From the NCBI GenBank assembly GCA_013397435.1, contig VZRG01000269.1:124001-188000 (forward strand): a stretch of 64,000 nt of DNA, given 5' to 3'. The notes under the pieces are model-generated. The model saw nothing but the letters and a program-made list of their open reading frames with translations. It was not told the origin of the DNA and searched no databases. Each line of letters begins with the position of its first letter. Position 1 is the first letter of the stretch. Shown here in pieces: positions 61,491 through 64,000 of this stretch. The translations under genes were made by a program, and so were the position numbers. The stretch comes from Erythrocercus mccallii (lineage: Eukaryota > Chordata > Aves > Passeriformes > Dicruridae).

Positions 61491-62974
61491 AGAGTGCTCT
61501 TGCAGGTCTGGAGCTGGCTTGATGGACAGAGCACAAAGATTAGGGTTAAACCCTCAGTTTTCAACCTCTCAGAAGAAAGAGGAGCTCCCCAGGCACTCAC
61601 TACTTGGGGCCTTAGGTCTGCTCCATGAGAGCCAAGCAGAGAATCCACAGGATGGAGGAGTCTTGACTGTGATATGCCCCCTGACTGGGGGAATATGTGC
61701 CATGATTTCTGTGAGGTTACAGCTTGGAGGAAACAGTTTGGTTGGATCTCTCGCTCTGCTGGCTTCTTGATTAACTGCAATCAGCTAGGGGGAAGAGGAC
61801 TTTGTACTGAAACTCTCTGCTCAATACCTAGCAGTGATTTTTGCTTTTTTTCTTTTCTTCTCCCTCTCAAAAAATTAAAAAGTGTGAGGATGCATGAAGA
61901 TTGGAATAGAAATCATTGACAATCTTATCATACCACCGTATAAATCAATAATATGCACTTGACTGGAATAATACTGATTGCTGCATCCCGTGAAAGCCAT
62001 AGTAGGTTGAGGTGGGATTTGAAACTTTGAGGCCAGCCTTTTTTAAAAGATGCCCAGATAAGCTATGGGCTGCTTCAGTGAGCACTATATGAAATACTTG
62101 TGATATGGAGGGAGTCAGGCAACAGCATTCAGCACTGGCCTGAGTGTGTAAAAGTCTCCAACTGCAGCCCAGGAGTTGAAGGAAAGACTTCCAACAGGAC
62201 AATTCCAGCCTGGTGTTGCTGTATAGGAAGCACACACAAAAGGTAAGAGAAGTGGTGACTGGTATAGAACAGTACTGGATGAATAATTATGTGTATGGGG
62301 GGATATTCATTATCTTAGTTTGGCTTAATGAAAAAGGTTGGAAATTGAAACCTGAACATGAGTGTTTATATTGTTAGAGGAAGAGCCTTGGGGTGGAGTT
62401 TTCTTGCTCAGAAATGTTATTTTTGCTTGGGTGCCATGCAGGGGATGGAAACTCTGAGGATGAAGGTGGTAGCTTGCAATGTATTTTGGTGGTAACTAAG
62501 CTTCCCTTGTGGTCCTCCTACATGACTTCCCTGAGCTCCCTAAAGAAAAATGGCCTTTGCACAGGTGAAAGAAGTGTAATCTGGCCTCTGCTTGTTAAGA
62601 TCAGCCCTCTGCTGCCCCTGCCACTCCCTTCAGAAGCATCTGTCATTCCTAAGGGAACTTGGATGGGATTCTTCCAGTAGTTCTGAGGATCAGAAAAGCT
62701 TTAACTTTTTGCAGGATTTGCTGTCTTGTGCACACGCAGACATCAGATGAACTCAGGCATGGAGCAGATGCTGCTGGGTTAAATGTTCTGTCCATTTTTT
62801 CCCTGGCAAGCCAGTAGTTGCCTGGAATGGAGAAATACATATGCACACTCCTCCTAACTGGGTGCCATGAGAGATCTCTCAGGTTGTCAAGTGAGTAGGA
62901 TTAGGTATGGCCCATGAATTTGAGAATAAACGCAGCTCTGTTGTGCAGGATAAAAGGAGATGGTGATCAATATA
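61491..62974. other. Noncoding unique DNA, no gene seen
   Basis: Short frames (up to about 100 codons) on both strands are not recognisable. No repeat family is seen. Confidence 0.5.
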
Positions 62975-63120
62975 TCTTAGAGCTTCAGGGCTTAAGGCAA
63001 GCAGTATCTGACAGGATTAGGAAGAAACTTTTTTAACACAGACTAGTCATCCTATAATTGCCTGCCTGGGATGCTCACACATCCTTTTCTGATACCCTGG
63101 TGAACCCAGCCACCTGAGAG
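62975..63120 (+). mobile_element. Ancient CR1/L3-type LINE 3' fragment
   Basis: TTAGAGCTTCAGGGCTTAAGG, then CAGTATCTGACAGGATTAGG, then AAGAAACTTTTTTAACACAG and TATAATTGCCTGCCTGGG follow the order of the old CR1/L3 3' region ('GAGCTTCAGGGCATAAGCCAACCACT…GGATTAGGAAGAAACTTCCCC…TATAATTGCCCACTATGGG'). The distal end is lost. It is non-coding. Confidence 0.72.
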
Positions 63121-64000
63121 GATCACCTGCTGTGGCAAAACTTGTGTGAAGAAAGTACTTGTTTCTTGCAGTTTGTGTGTACCATAGCTGTTACAGAGAG
63201 GGGGTGCAGTGAAGCTTGAATTCCTGGGGGCAGGGAGGCAGTGGGTGCTTCACCAGGAATCCCTGCTAAAGAGAGTGGAAGGAAGGAGCTGAAAATGTGG
63301 TGGTACAGTGGCTGGGGCCAGCCCTTGATGGAGAAATGGATGGATGCAGATATAGAGGTTGTGGGTGGGTGAAGAAACCTGCCAGCTGCTTCCCGTAGTT
63401 GCACAGGTGTGTGGGGGGCTCATTATGTGATGTGCCTGTCATCATTAACACAGTGGCAGATGTTGTGGGATGTGGCTGTTGTAACCATGAGGGAGAGGAC
63501 AAGTCTAGAGCTGAGGGCTTTGAAGTTGAGCCTTGCTGTAAGCACAGTAGTACCTTCAGATATGTGCAGAAAGCAAATGGGTGCTTCATGGGTCTTCCCT
63601 CTTTTTCTCCATGATATAATTCCTAAACTCAGTGTTTACTATTTCTTCTATCCTGACCTCCCCTATTGTAATGTCTAAAGGGCAACTGTCCTATGAAATG
63701 CGTTTATGTCAGGGACTTGGGGTAACTATGAAGGTAATTTAGGCTTCTCATTCAATGTTTGAACATGAGGGCTGTGAATCTTGCCTCTCTTTCCATAGGA
63801 TGTAGCTCATGACCTGAGTGGGGTTTTAAAGCTCCTGTGCACTGAAGACCTTTTCTCTGATGTTTTTATGCAAGGAGGAACATTCTCCATGTTCTGGCTG
63901 TCTCTTTTGCAATGGAAATAATAATGAACAGTAGCATACTCTATAAAGGACACTGTGCTTGTGTGACCTGTTTCATGTGCTGCTTTACTCTTTCTGACAA
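63121..64000. other. Noncoding unique DNA, no gene seen
   Basis: Frames of up to 107 codons on both strands are not recognisable. Nothing else is seen up to the end of the window. Confidence 0.5.

Overview
This window is vertebrate nuclear DNA, and most likely from a bird. The main evidence is a set of CR1 LINE fragments. Two of them (about 5975-6215 on the minus strand and 29515-29742 on the plus strand) carry the end of the CR1 ORF2 protein followed by the short CR1 3' tail, in a form typical of avian genomes. Several older, more decayed CR1/L3-type fragments are also present (18915-19055, 23738-24190, 46738-47055, 59245-59700, 62975-63120, and weaker ones near 7605 and 48765). I see no Alu, L1 or other mammal-specific repeats, and repeat density is low. 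There is no bacterial-style gene organisation, ribosome-binding pattern, operon or CRISPR array.

I could not identify any functional protein-coding gene, exon, tRNA or rRNA. The open frames are short (the longest is about 207 codons) and occur on both strands. Their translations do not resemble known families, apart from the CR1 ORF2 tails. The window therefore looks like a gene desert or a very long intron. The background is AT-leaning and CpG-poor, with frequent homopolymer, purine and pyrimidine tracts and a few short tandem duplications.

Layout: 0-12 kb holds mostly unremarkable unique DNA, one clear CR1 and two enhancer-like blocks (4.4-4.76 kb and 10.1-10.6 kb). 12-27 kb contains stop-rich, AT-rich blocks that look like conserved noncoding elements (12.4-12.8, 17.1-17.4, 25.7-26.5 kb) and two old CR1 pieces. 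27-44 kb has the best plus-strand CR1, several low-complexity tracts, and enhancer-like blocks at 35.4-35.8 and 41.3-41.5 kb. 43.79-44.15 kb holds a diverged tandem array of six units of about 57-75 bp. 44-56 kb is mostly unique DNA with one clear old CR1 3' end. 56-61.5 kb is the most feature-dense part: a CpG-retaining enhancer-like block at 56.2-56.5 kb, a small GC/CpG-rich patch at 58.6-58.8 kb, an old CR1 at 59.2-59.7 kb, a second enhancer-like block at 60.05-60.24 kb, and a pair of related units (60.48 and 61.08 kb) inside a frame that stays open for about 900 bases apart from one stop.

The conserved-element calls rest on base composition and on the look of the sequence only. They need a cross-species alignment to confirm. 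No new biological system is proven here. The best candidates for something undescribed are the 66-bp-type array at 43.8-44.15 kb and the duplicated unit at 60.5-61.5 kb.
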